DNA from: Phycisphaerales bacterium
GTDB taxonomy: Bacteria; Planctomycetota; Phycisphaerae; Phycisphaerales; UBA1924
Assembly: GCA_020427745.1 (NCBI GenBank)
Contig: JAGQOC010000051.1
Location: forward strand, 1-34,267
DNA: 34,267 bases
Reading direction: 5' to 3'
Shown: piece after piece, positions 15,119 through 23,763 of the stretch
Position numbering within the stretch: the first letter of the stretch is position 1
How the letters are laid out: each line of letters opens with the position of its first letter
Program-made: the position numbers and the translations under genes
The notes under the pieces: model-generated
The model's input: the letters and a program-made list of their open reading frames with translations, nothing else
Databases searched by the model: none
What the model was told of the DNA's origin: nothing

Positions 15119-16453
15119 TCAGCGTTGGAACGGGTACAGCCCAGGCAGATCGAGGATCCGGGTGAGCTCGTCGAGCGCGTCGATGCACGAACGGGCGAGC
15201 GAGGGATCGCGGAGCTGGTCCGGGGCGATCTGCTCGGGGTAGGTCCGCTCGACCCATTCACACAAGAGTGTGTGCAGCTCGTCGTTGAGTAATACGCCGG
15301 TGTGGACCGCTCTGCGTTCCTTCTCGGTGAGCACCACACGCAGGCGCAGGCACGCGGGCCCGCCGCCGTTGCGCATCGACTCGCGGACATCAAGATAATG
15401 CACCGCGTTGACCGGGTTGCTCGCGTCCGCGATCATCCGCTCGATGAACGCGCCGACGCGCCGGTTCTCTCTGGATTCCAGCGGCGCGATCAGGGCCATC
15501 GAGCTGTCGGGGAGTGTGACGATCTGGGAGTTGAAGAGATAGCTTGTGACGGCGTCCTCGAGCGAAAAATCGGACTGGGTCGCTTCGATGCAGATCAGTT
15601 CCTGCCCGAGCGGGCCGGCAAGGTCGGTCATCAGCGAGCGTGATGCCGCGAATGCCTGCTCGTGGTAGAGGAACACCCGCCCGTTGCCTGTCGAGATGAC
15701 ATCGTTGTGGAACACACCGGCGTCGATCGCGTCGGGGTGCTGGCGTGCGAAAACCACACGCTCGGGGTCCAGCCCGTGCGACCGAACAATCGACTCGCTC
15801 GCGGCCCGGGTCTGTCTGCTGGGGAACTTGCGGGCGCCCGATCCCGGCTCGTGGGCATCCACGCCGTAGACAAAGAGCTCAACCCCCGGCTCGCCGTGCG
15901 TGTTGCAGAAGCGGACATGGTTCGCGGCACCCTCGTCGGCGAAGCGTGATTGGTCGGGCAGCGGGTCGTGGACGACGAAGTGCCTGGGATCGCGGAAGAT
16001 CATCCGCAGCGCATCGGTGGTGGTTGGGTGCTCGAAGGAGCGGTGGAAGTTGGAAACAAGGTTCGCGGGGGTGAGGTGGACCTTGTTGTCGTCCGTGTCG
16101 GCGCTCGGGGAGACGGTCGCGGCGTTGGCGGCCCACATGCTCGAGGCGCTCCAGACCGCCGCGAGGATCGTCGGGTCCGCGTCGTGCGTCTTGTCGAGGA
16201 GTTCGGCGTCGCTCCCGGTAAAACCAAGCCTCCGGAGCATCGCAAAGTCCGGGCGCTGCTGCGGGGGGAGCACGCCCTGCATGAGCCCGAGATCCATCAG
16301 GGTTTTCATCTTCCCGAGCCCCTGCAGCGCCGCCGCTTTGGGGCTGGAGACCAGCCCGGCATTGGTCGCGGACGCGACATTGCCCACGGATAGCCCGGCG
16401 TAGTTGTGGGTGGGGCCGATGAGCCCGTCGAAGTTGACCTCGTGTGTCGTCAT
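15119..16453 (-). CDS. astB: N-succinylarginine dihydrolase
   Basis: 444 residues. AstB removes two ammonia molecules and CO2 from N2-succinylarginine to give N2-succinylornithine in the arginine succinyltransferase pathway. Motifs recalled from E. coli AstB are kept throughout: EVNFDGLIGPTHNYAGLS at the start, MWAANAATVSPSADT, NLVSNFHRS, DEGAANHVR, FHNDVI and NGGGPACLRLRVVLTEKERR with nucleophile C368 (E. coli C365). I use ATG 16453, the second of two adjacent ATGs, because its N-terminus aligns residue for residue with E. coli and it lies 5 nt after TATCGT. No other ast gene is in the window. It starts only 18 nt after the metal permease stop, so it may also be co-transcribed with the metal importer. 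Confidence 0.95.
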   Translation of the reverse strand: MTTHEVNFDGLIGPTHNYAGLSVGNVASATNAGLVSSPKAAALQGLGKMKTLMDLGLMQGVLPPQQRPDFAMLRRLGFTGSDAELLDKTHDADPTILAAVWSASSMWAANAATVSPSADTDDNKVHLTPANLVSNFHRSFEHPTTTDALRMIFRDPRHFVVHDPLPDQSRFADEGAANHVRFCNTHGEPGVELFVYGVDAHEPGSGARKFPSRQTRAASESIVRSHGLDPERVVFARQHPDAIDAGVFHNDVISTGNGRVFLYHEQAFAASRSLMTDLAGPLGQELICIEATQSDFSLEDAVTSYLFNSQIVTLPDSSMALIAPLESRENRRVGAFIERMIADASNPVNAVHYLDVRESMRNGGGPACLRLRVVLTEKERRAVHTGVLLNDELHTLLCEWVERTYPEQIAPDQLRDPSLARSCIDALDELTRILDLPGLYPFQR

Positions 16454-16458
16454 CATCG

Positions 16459-16464
16459 ACGATA
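16459..16464 (-). promoter_or_regulatory. Candidate -10 element for astB
   Basis: TATCGT on the minus strand, 5 nt before the ATG at 16453. It is the same hexamer as the -10 of the metal-importer promoter. There is no ribosome site and no clear -35, so a leaderless internal promoter is possible. Confidence 0.35.
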
Positions 16465-16471
16465 GGCGTGC

Positions 16472-17770
16472 TCAACTCGCGGGCGGAATGGGCTTGCCGT
16501 GCTGGTCGCCGTGCGGCGCGTCGGTCTCGTTGGGCGATGGCGAATCGAGGTGCTCGAGCGTCTCGGCGACGGCGTGCACATGGTCGGGGAGCAGCCCGGC
16601 GCGATCGACGAGGTACCCCTCCCAGAGCCGATGCCTGCGGATGATCGCCGATGCGTCGGCGAGCCCCCGCTCGGTGAGCGACAGGGCGCCGTTCTTCGCG
16701 GTGACAAGCCCCGAGGATTTCGCCCGCGCGACCGCGGGCATGCCCGAAGCGTGGTGGGGCGCACCGGCCTCGCGTGCGCGATAGAGCGTCGTGAGCAAGT
16801 CCTCCATCGCGATGCGTCGGCTGAGTTTCTGTCGGTGGACAGCTCTGGCAACAATGCCGTGACGCGGGGACGCGATGATCGTGAGCACGAGCAGCACCCC
16901 CCCTATGACGGCCATCATCCCCGCGGCGTTCACTGATCCGCCGTGGACGAGCGACTCGGGCGCGTTGGCCGAGAGGAAGTACCCGCCGACCGACGCGCCG
17001 AGCGCCGCCAAGGCGCTGACCAGGATCTGCGAGCCCATCCGGTCGGTCAGCAAACGGGCGGTGGCGGCGGGGCAGATCAGCATCGCGATCACCAGGATCG
17101 AGCCGACCGCCTCGAACGACGCGACGGCTGCGGCGGCGACAAAGACCATTAGCAGGAACTGGATCGCCGATGCATTGATCCCCTGGGCGGTGCTGATCCC
17201 CGGGTCAAAGGCGCTGATGCGGAGCTCCTTGAAGAACAGCACCATGAACACGATCGACGCGCCGGTCATGCCGAGCAGTGTCCAGATCTGGCGGGGGATC
17301 TGCTCGAGTGTTGCTTTGCTTAGAAAAGCATCCCAGGTGTCCGCGGGTGTCCAGTGCAGCGAGAGCGATTCGAGATTGCCGTAGAGCACACAGCTCGCGT
17401 CGAGATCAACGGCGCGCGCGTTGCCCTGCTCGAGCAGGAACACGCCGAGCGCGAAGAGGACGGAGAAGATCACGCCCATTGCGGCGCCCGGCTCGACGCG
17501 TCCGAGCCTGCGGACGAGCTGGATAAGAACGACGGTGACGATGGCGGACGCCCCCGCACCGAGGAACATATACGCCGGGTTGATCGTCCCCCCGACCAGG
17601 AACGCGAGCACGAGCCCGGGGAGAACGGCGTGCGAGATCGCGTCACCCATCAGCGATTGTTGGCGGAGGACCAGATGATTCCCGAGCAGCCCGCAGCACA
17701 GCGCCGCAAGCACACCGGCGAGCATCGGCATCAGGTCCAACGCGATGAAGCCGTAGGCGAGATCGCTCAT
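16472..17770 (-). CDS. Metal ABC permease (TroD/YtgD-like) with C-terminal MntR-like metal domain
   Basis: 432 residues. Residues about 1-290 are an ABC-3 family permease with multiple helices and the family motifs LRQQSLMGDAISHAVLPG and VGSILVIAMLICPAATARLL. After the last helix the cytoplasmic tail (about 310-415) is MntR/DtxR-like. A helix AMEDLLTTLYRARE matches the MntR N-terminal metal helix (Asp kept, Glu11 position Thr). LTERGLADASAIIRRHRLWEGYL supplies H380 (MntR H77), and AETLEHL supplies E403, E406 and H407 (MntR E99, E102, H103). The winged helix is shortened and its recognition helix is not recognisable, so this copy is likelier a metal sensor or dimerisation module than a DNA binder. 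It starts by an ATGA overlap with the upstream permease. The imported metal is Mn, Fe or Zn. Confidence 0.9.
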   Translation of the reverse strand: MSDLAYGFIALDLMPMLAGVLAALCCGLLGNHLVLRQQSLMGDAISHAVLPGLVLAFLVGGTINPAYMFLGAGASAIVTVVLIQLVRRLGRVEPGAAMGVIFSVLFALGVFLLEQGNARAVDLDASCVLYGNLESLSLHWTPADTWDAFLSKATLEQIPRQIWTLLGMTGASIVFMVLFFKELRISAFDPGISTAQGINASAIQFLLMVFVAAAAVASFEAVGSILVIAMLICPAATARLLTDRMGSQILVSALAALGASVGGYFLSANAPESLVHGGSVNAAGMMAVIGGVLLVLTIIASPRHGIVARAVHRQKLSRRIAMEDLLTTLYRAREAGAPHHASGMPAVARAKSSGLVTAKNGALSLTERGLADASAIIRRHRLWEGYLVDRAGLLPDHVHAVAETLEHLDSPSPNETDAPHGDQHGKPIPPAS

Positions 17771-19083
17771 GCCCTGCTCTCCGCGAGCAGACGCTCGAGA
17801 CGCCGGACCAGCTCGTCGTCGAGCACATGCTCGACCTGGTCCACGGACCAGTCGACATGAGATGGCGCGATGTCGGCGTGTGTAATCAGGTACTGCTCCC
17901 ACAGCGCATGGTTCCGCGCGACGCGTGCGCCGCGCGCACTTCCGATGTGTGTAAGCGTCGCTACCCCGTTGCTCATCGTGATGAATCCGCGGATCTGCAA
18001 TGCTTTGGCGAGGAGTTTGAATCGCAATGACGGGATACCGTGCTCGTCGGCAATGTCGCTTAGGGGGCGGCCGGGGCTGGTGTTTGTGTTCTCGAAGAGA
18101 TACTCGAGCAGGTGGTCGTTGGCGATGCGCCAGCGGATCCTCGCTCGCCGGAGCGCCGTCGCGAGCACGCCGCGTGCGGGGGCGAGGAACATGCTGGCCG
18201 CGAACAACGCGCCCGCGGTGAGGACGATGACCGAGCCGGCGGGCTTGCGTGGGAGCAGGGCGCTGACGGATGAGCCCGCATAGCCGCTGGCGCCGCCGAT
18301 TAGCGCGCTGAGCAGGATGAGCTTCCACAGGCGTTCCGTCCAGAATCGTGCGGACGCGGCCGGGATGATCAGCATCGCAACGATCAGGATCAGTCCGACA
18401 GCCTGCAGCCCAGACACGGTGACAAGCACGATCAGCCCGAGAATCACCGTGTCCATCAGCCACGCGGGGATCCCCGTTGCGCGGGCGAACGAATCGTTGA
18501 AACAGACGAGCGAGAGCTCCTTAAGCAGCAGCAACGCGACGGCGGCGCTGAATACACCAATCACGCCCATCGTGATCGTGTCCGAACGCGTCATCGCGGC
18601 GGTCTGCCCGTAGATAAAATGATTCAGCCCCGCAGCATTCCCCGATGCGTTCGTCTGGATCACCGAGAGCAGCACGACCCCGAGCCCGAAGAACACCGAG
18701 AGCACGATCCCGATCGACGCGTCCTCGCGCAATCTGGTCTTCGTGATGAGCAGATGGATGCACACGACCCCGAGCACGCCGGTGATCGCCGCGCCGATCA
18801 TGAGCACGGGCATCGAGCGGGGCGCGAGCCCGAGCGACGGCGCCGCGAGGAACGCGATGCAGATCCCCGGGAGCGTCGCGTGGCTCAGAGCGTCGGCGGT
18901 GAGGGATCGTTTGCGGAGCAGCGCGAACGCACCGATCAAGCCCGCCGCGATCCCGAGGAGGGTGGTGCCGACAATAACGGATGTTGTGTTGAAACCGGCC
19001 TGCAGCGTGAGCGTGCGCACGATTTCGTCGATCGTCGGCGGCATATCGACGGCGCCCGGGATGGATCCGCCGGTTGTCGTCAT
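17767..19083 (-). CDS. Metal ABC permease fused to DtxR/MntR-like regulator (TroC/YtgCR-like)
   Basis: 438 residues. The permease part (about 1-305) has [23 protein letters not shown] and [20 protein letters not shown] (given as family landmarks, each about 20 residues). The C-terminal 125 residues look like a whole DtxR/MntR repressor core: the w[21 protein letters not shown], then [15 protein letters not shown] (wing), then H392 in [10 protein letters not shown], and D415, E418, H419 in VDQVEHVL, matching MntR H77, E99 (here Asp), E102 and H103. Chlamydial YtgCR has the same permease-repressor fusion, is cleaved, and its YtgR part represses in response to iron. I infer a similar role here. 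It starts by ATGA overlap with the ATPase gene. Both permeases carry such tails, which is unusual. Confidence 0.9.
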   Translation of the reverse strand: MTTTGGSIPGAVDMPPTIDEIVRTLTLQAGFNTTSVIVGTTLLGIAAGLIGAFALLRKRSLTADALSHATLPGICIAFLAAPSLGLAPRSMPVLMIGAAITGVLGVVCIHLLITKTRLREDASIGIVLSVFFGLGVVLLSVIQTNASGNAAGLNHFIYGQTAAMTRSDTITMGVIGVFSAAVALLLLKELSLVCFNDSFARATGIPAWLMDTVILGLIVLVTVSGLQAVGLILIVAMLIIPAASARFWTERLWKLILLSALIGGASGYAGSSVSALLPRKPAGSVIVLTAGALFAASMFLAPARGVLATALRRARIRWRIANDHLLEYLFENTNTSPGRPLSDIADEHGIPSLRFKLLAKALQIRGFITMSNGVATLTHIGSARGARVARNHALWEQYLITHADIAPSHVDWSVDQVEHVLDDELVRRLERLLAESRA

Positions 19084-19898
19084 CCCCCGCGGTCCCTCCG
19101 GGCGATCGCTTCGGCCGCCTCGGACAGGAGCGTCAGACGCCCGCCGTAGGTTTTATGCAGGTTCTCCTGTGTGAACACATGCTCGACCGGGCCGGCGGCG
19201 ACAACGCGCATGTTCAGCAGCAGCGCGTGGTCGAAGTACTCGGGAACAGTCTGCAGATCGTGGTGAACGACGATGACCGTTTTGCCCTCCGCGCGGAGAT
19301 CACGCAGCACGGCGATGATCGCCCGCTCTGTCGCGGCGTCCACGCCCGCGAACGGCTCATCCATGAAGTACAGATCGGATTCCTGCGCGAGCGCCCGGGC
19401 GAGGAAGACTCGCTGCTGCTGCCCGCCGGAGAGCTGGGAGATCTGCCGCTTGGCAAAGTCCGCCATCCCGACACGCTCGAGGCATTCAAGAGCCACGCGT
19501 TTGTGCGCGCGAGAGACGGGCCGGCACCAGCCGATCTTGCGGTAGCGTCCCATGCACACGACATCGAGGGCGGAGACCGGGAAGTCCCAGTCGACGCTCT
19601 CTCGCTGGGGCACATAGCCGATCCGCGAGCGTGCACGCTTGTGGGCCTGTCCCCAGAACTCGACGGTCCCGCTCGCTTTGGGGATGAGCCCGAGGCAGGC
19701 CTTGATCATGGTGCTCTTGCCCGCGCCGTTGGGGCCGACGATCGCGACGAGCGCTTCGCTCGGCGCGTCGTAGTCGATGTCCCAGAGCACCGGCTTGCGG
19801 TCGTAGGCAACGGTCATCGCGTGCACCGACAGCGGCGACTCCTCGGAGTGCTCCGGACGCTGGGCGAGCGCGGAGGTTGTGGGGGGCGCCGCGTTCAT
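19080..19898 (-). CDS. Metal ABC transporter ATPase (TroB/YtgB/MntB-like)
   Basis: 272 residues. It energises metal import with the two downstream permeases. Motifs: Walker [11 protein letters not shown]-loop region [20 protein letters not shown] (typical of Mn/Zn/Fe ATPases), signature [15 protein letters not shown], Walker [14 protein letters not shown] and H-loop VVHHD. The ATG at 19898 overlaps the stop of the binding-protein gene by one base (TGATG), and its own stop overlaps the permease start (ATGA). A 22-residue Ala/Pro-rich N-terminal extension precedes the nucleotide-binding domain; start choice is fixed by the coupling. Confidence 0.94.
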   Translation of the reverse strand: MNAAPPTTSALAQRPEHSEESPLSVHAMTVAYDRKPVLWDIDYDAPSEALVAIVGPNGAGKSTMIKACLGLIPKASGTVEFWGQAHKRARSRIGYVPQRESVDWDFPVSALDVVCMGRYRKIGWCRPVSRAHKRVALECLERVGMADFAKRQISQLSGGQQQRVFLARALAQESDLYFMDEPFAGVDAATERAIIAVLRDLRAEGKTVIVVHHDLQTVPEYFDHALLLNMRVVAAGPVEHVFTQENLHKTYGGRLTLLSEAAEAIARRDRGG

Positions 19899-20905
19899 CA
19901 GGGGGACTCCTTGGTGCTGGGCGACTCACCGAGTTTGCCCTGCATCCCGTGCTCGGGCGCGTCGCCGCCGAGGGAGCGGACGATGGTCGTGACATTGTGG
20001 TCGATCATACCGACATAGGTGCCCTCGTAGGTTCCGCGAGCGCCCATCGCGTCGCTGAAGAGGTTCCCGCCGATGATGACCTCGTGCCCGCGGGCCTTGG
20101 CGCCCGCGATGAGCGCCCGGATGTTGCGCTCGGAAACGGTCGTCTCCACAAACACGGCGCGGATCTTCCTGTCGACGAGCAGCGATACGATCCGCTCGAG
20201 GTCACGCACACCCGCCTCGGACTCGGTGCTGATCCCCTGGATGCCCACGACCTCGTAGCCGTAGCGCCGACCGAAGTAGCTGAACGCGTCGTGCGCGGTG
20301 ACGAGCACGCGGCGATCTTCGGGAACAGAATGCAGCACGCGCTCGGCATAGTTGTCGAGCGCGTTGATCTCGTTGATCACCGTCTGCGCGTTGACGGCAT
20401 ACTGCTCCGCGCCCTCGGGGTCGTACCCGCTGAGCGTGTCGCGGATCACCGCTGCAGACTCCGCCCACGCGGCGGGGTCCATCCAGACATGCGGATCGTG
20501 GTGCCCGTTGAACTGCGCCGGGGTGAGCAGGTACGACTCGTCGATCTCCTCGGTCACGGCGCGGACAGTTTTTCCCGAGCCGGCAACCCGCTCGAGGGCG
20601 TCGCCCATCTTGCCCTCCAGATGCAGCCCGTTGTAGAGCACAACATCGGCGCCGAGCAGCTTCTGGATATCCGAGCGTGTCGGGGTGTAGAGATGCGGGT
20701 CGATCCCCGACCCCATGAGCCCGGTGATCTCGGCGCGGTCGCCGGCGATACGCGTAGCGAGATCGGTGATCATCCCGGTGGTGGTGACGATCGAGATCCG
20801 CTCGCTCTCGGGGTTGGCCTTGGATTCTGTCGGCTGTCGAGCACAGCCAAGGAACGCGCACAGCGCGAGCAGAGCGGAGGTCCCAAGGATCAAGATACGC
20901 TTCAT
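19898..20905 (-). CDS. Metal-binding lipoprotein (TroA/YtgA-like) of ABC importer
   Basis: 335 residues. ATG 20905 begins a lipoprotein signal [21 protein letters not shown] with acylated C21, so the protein is tethered outside the membrane. It is a cluster A-I binding protein with TroA-type ligands: H71 (DPHLYTP), H139 (DPHVWMDP), H205 ([15 protein letters not shown]) and D285 ([10 protein letters not shown]). The three-His-plus-Asp set and the strings [14 protein letters not shown] and [13 protein letters not shown] favour the TroA/YtgA branch (Zn, Mn or Fe) over PsaA-type with Glu. An AAAGGG precedes the start by 7 nt. A longer in-frame start at 20944 would lie inside the promoter and is rejected. 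It is the first gene of the ABCD operon. Confidence 0.95.
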   Translation of the reverse strand: MKRILILGTSALLALCAFLGCARQPTESKANPESERISIVTTTGMITDLATRIAGDRAEITGLMGSGIDPHLYTPTRSDIQKLLGADVVLYNGLHLEGKMGDALERVAGSGKTVRAVTEEIDESYLLTPAQFNGHHDPHVWMDPAAWAESAAVIRDTLSGYDPEGAEQYAVNAQTVINEINALDNYAERVLHSVPEDRRVLVTAHDAFSYFGRRYGYEVVGIQGISTESEAGVRDLERIVSLLVDRKIRAVFVETTVSERNIRALIAGAKARGHEVIIGGNLFSDAMGARGTYEGTYVGMIDHNVTTIVRSLGGDAPEHGMQGKLGESPSTKESP

Positions 20906-20923
20906 CGGAGCCCTTTCTGCTAT

Positions 20924-20937
20924 GTAGCCAAGGCTAC
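20924..20937. promoter_or_regulatory. Palindrome at the metal-importer promoter, candidate metal-repressor operator
   Basis: GTAGCC-AA-GGCTAC, perfect 6-bp arms. It touches the -10 box and covers the predicted transcription start of the binding-protein gene. The position fits repression by a DtxR/MntR-type dimer, possibly the regulator domain fused to the first permease. Confidence 0.6.
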
Positions 20938-20964
20938 GATACAATGCCGTGGATCTTCTGTCAA
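20936..20964 (-). promoter_or_regulatory. Promoter of the metal importer operon
   Basis: TTGACA (20959-20964) and TATCGT (20936-20941) are separated by exactly 17 nt on the minus strand. This is the best sigma-70 type promoter in the window. It predicts a leader of about 24 nt that includes the palindrome and the AAAGGG ribosome site. Confidence 0.72.
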
Positions 20965-20996
20965 GGGCAGCGGGGTGGTTCTGGATGGGTGAGGGC

Positions 20997-23744
20997 TTAT
21001 TCCGGCGCGAACTCGACCCGGAGATGGCGGGCCTTGGCGTAGGAGTCGGCGAAGAGGGCGTGCAGCGAATCCGGGGTCATCGCGAGGTATGCCTCGCGGA
21101 TATTCCAGATATCCCCGGGGGTGTAGCCCTGGATCTCAAGATCCGCGAGCCGGTCTGCCCAGAAGCGGGTGGATTCAAACCGGGAATCGAGCACGCCCCG
21201 GATGAACCCGGTCTGCGCATCGATCTCCGCCCGTGTGGGTGCGGTCTGGGCGAGTTCATTCAGTGCGGATTCGAGGGCCTCGCCTTGCTCGCCCGGGTTC
21301 GGGCCCCGGGACCCGATGAGGAGCAATGCCCGCCCCGGAAACCGGTCATCGAAGACAACGCCCGCGTTCGTATCGCCGGGGAGTTCCCCGGCTCTCACCT
21401 GATCACTGAGCCGGGCGTTGAGGATCATCGAGGTAAGGATCAATGCGCGGAGTCTTGGGAGATCCGACGCTTCGCCCGCGACCAGCCCGACGACGGCTCC
21501 ATGGTGCGCGGGCTCCGAGTCAACCACACGCAGGACGCACTCGGGCTCGATCGCGTTTCCGGTCTCGACCGGCAACGGGCGGACGCCCGGGAGCGGGCGC
21601 GCGGGCAGGGCACCGAGGAAGGTTTCGGCGGCATCGAGGGTGTGCTCGGTGTCCTCGGGCCCGACGATCGCGATCTCGATCGGCGCAGAGCGTGCGAGTT
21701 CGCGCAGGGCGCGGCTCGCCTCATCGTGGGAGACCGATGCGGTGCTCCGTGCAGAGCAGGGTTCGGGGGCGGTAACCGCGTCCAACGCCGCGTCGAGCAT
21801 CCATTCACTTTCGTCCAACGCCTCGTCGGTGGCGTGTTGCCACTGCCCGAACGCCCGATCATCGACCTGCGCATCCGCGAGGAGCACATACGCCAACTCG
21901 ATCGCGCGATCGATCGAGCCTGCGGGGGCGCGGATGCTGAGCTGGACCGAGTTGGTGTCGGCATGGACATCAAGCGTCAGCCCGTGCTCGCTCAGGATAC
22001 CCCGCACCTCGTCGCTGTTCAGACGCGTGGTCGAGGGGCTCTGCCACCCCGAGATCGCGGCTTCCTCGAGTGTTCGATCGTCGATGGTCCGCTGCAGCGA
22101 TACACGGATCTCGCTGGTGTTGGTGATGTCGCTCATCGTCCGCTGATGAACAACGACGCCGTTGTCCATGCGTGCGGTCCAGACACCCGATCCGGGGTGT
22201 TGGGTGATCTCACGGATCTCGCCGCCGACGGGGATGCTTGTCAGGATCGGAGGGGCGGCGGTGTTCACCCAGTCCAGCGCGAGGGGCGGGAGCCGATGAT
22301 TACGCCGGGAATCAAGCTCGGTCCGTGCGGCTTCTCTGCTCGGGACATCGTCTTGGCTCGAGAGGACGATGAGATTGCAGCGGTCCGGATCGAAGACCCG
22401 GCGGAGGGTTGCGTGGATCTCCTCGTTCGTGATCGTTGCGAGCACGCCCGAGGCCTCGTCGCCCCATCGGGCGGGGTCAAAGCAGAGCCCGGCGTTGATA
22501 ATCCAGTTGCACGAGCGGGCGCGTTCATTTGTGCTGAGACTTGCCCATTCGTCCTGATCGTTCTGCCAGAGCATCAGACAGACCCTGCGGGCACGCCCGA
22601 ACTCCGCTTCGCCGATCGGGTCGTTGCGGAGCCGATTGAGCTCGCCGAGCAGCGCGTCGAGCGCATTCTCCCACGCGTCGGTGTTGATCGCCGCGACGAC
22701 CTGGGCGGCGCGGATCCCGCTGGAGAGATTGACGATCGAGCCGTCCGTTTCGACGACGCCGTCGAGTGAGCGGAAGATCTGGGCGTTGATCCGGTGGCGG
22801 ACAAGCTCGGAAGCGACCTTCTCGAGCACAATCTTTCGTGTGCTCGATGCGGGGTCCATCTCCGCGAAGCGGTTGTGCTCGAACCAGACGAGCGCAACAT
22901 CCGTGCGGTCCTGCGTGTTTGTGACGACGGAAACGCGCCCGCTCGCGGCGGTCCCGCTCGGGTGATCCACTCCGGGCGGGGGGGCGGACTCAAGCCCGCC
23001 GAGGGAGCCCGCGATCCTGTTTGTCACCGCTTCGGGGTCGAAGGGGCCGACGATCACCAGCGTCGCGTTGGCGGGGGTGTAGTTCCGTTTGGCGTAGCTA
23101 TTGACGCGATCAAGGGTCAGCCCGCGGAGCGCGTCCGCGCCCGCCAGCGGCATCCGATCGCCGATCGGTACACCACTCAGGATCTCCGGCATCCACTGCT
23201 GCATCGAGTTTTCCGATGCCCGAGCGCTCAGGGTAAGCAGCGCGTCGCGGGCCCGGGTGAATGCGGGCGCATCCACGCGGGGCTCCGTGAGGAGATCGGC
23301 GTAGAACCCGAGCACGCGGCTCAGGGCGGTATCGTCGGGCGCCGCGAGCATGTAGGTGGTTTGATCGAAGTACGCGAACGCACCATTCCCGATCGAGGCA
23401 TCGGCCCCCGCGATGCTGAAGAGATCGTGGATCTGGGTCTCGTCCATCGTCGCTGTTCCGAACATCGCGGCCCGTTTGAAGACCATCGCCGCTCCGCGTT
23501 CGTCGTCGCGCTCATCGATCGATCCCGAATGGACTTGCAACCAGACCTGGAGCGCACCCCGGGACCCGTCTTCGTTGTGCTCGTCGCGGTCCGGGAACAT
23601 CTCGATCCGTAGCCCGTTGGGGAGCGTCTCGCTGCGGGGTTCATTGCCGAGGGACACCGGGGCGGTGAGCACGATCAAGGCAGCGATCGCCCATCCGATC
23701 AGTGCGGCGAGCGGTCGGGCGGGTTGTGGTCGGGTCTGGTTCAT
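20997..23744 (-). CDS. M16-family (pitrilysin-like) peptidase homologue lacking the HXXEH site
   Basis: 915 residues from ATG 23744, which opens a signal peptide or anchor (residues 12-32), so the protein is exported. It has the two-half M16 layout: SETLPNGLRIEMFPD begins half one, VWTARMDNGVVVHQRT begins half two (about residue 515). In active members half one has G-x-A-H-F-x-E-H-M-x-F-x-G-T. Here residues 84-97 read GAAMVFKRAAMFGT, so both zinc His and the catalytic Glu are gone (MVFKR at 87-91), while the surrounding fold residues remain. No HXXEH is seen in half two either. It is thus likely a non-catalytic binding or partner subunit. It starts 19 nt after the helicase-nuclease stop and is probably in that operon. 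Confidence 0.82.
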   Translation of the reverse strand: MNQTRPQPARPLAALIGWAIAALIVLTAPVSLGNEPRSETLPNGLRIEMFPDRDEHNEDGSRGALQVWLQVHSGSIDERDDERGAAMVFKRAAMFGTATMDETQIHDLFSIAGADASIGNGAFAYFDQTTYMLAAPDDTALSRVLGFYADLLTEPRVDAPAFTRARDALLTLSARASENSMQQWMPEILSGVPIGDRMPLAGADALRGLTLDRVNSYAKRNYTPANATLVIVGPFDPEAVTNRIAGSLGGLESAPPPGVDHPSGTAASGRVSVVTNTQDRTDVALVWFEHNRFAEMDPASSTRKIVLEKVASELVRHRINAQIFRSLDGVVETDGSIVNLSSGIRAAQVVAAINTDAWENALDALLGELNRLRNDPIGEAEFGRARRVCLMLWQNDQDEWASLSTNERARSCNWIINAGLCFDPARWGDEASGVLATITNEEIHATLRRVFDPDRCNLIVLSSQDDVPSREAARTELDSRRNHRLPPLALDWVNTAAPPILTSIPVGGEIREITQHPGSGVWTARMDNGVVVHQRTMSDITNTSEIRVSLQRTIDDRTLEEAAISGWQSPSTTRLNSDEVRGILSEHGLTLDVHADTNSVQLSIRAPAGSIDRAIELAYVLLADAQVDDRAFGQWQHATDEALDESEWMLDAALDAVTAPEPCSARSTASVSHDEASRALRELARSAPIEIAIVGPEDTEHTLDAAETFLGALPARPLPGVRPLPVETGNAIEPECVLRVVDSEPAHHGAVVGLVAGEASDLPRLRALILTSMILNARLSDQVRAGELPGDTNAGVVFDDRFPGRALLLIGSRGPNPGEQGEALESALNELAQTAPTRAEIDAQTGFIRGVLDSRFESTRFWADRLADLEIQGYTPGDIWNIREAYLAMTPDSLHALFADSYAKARHLRVEFAPE

Positions 23745-23763
23745 ACAACACCGGTGGACGGAC

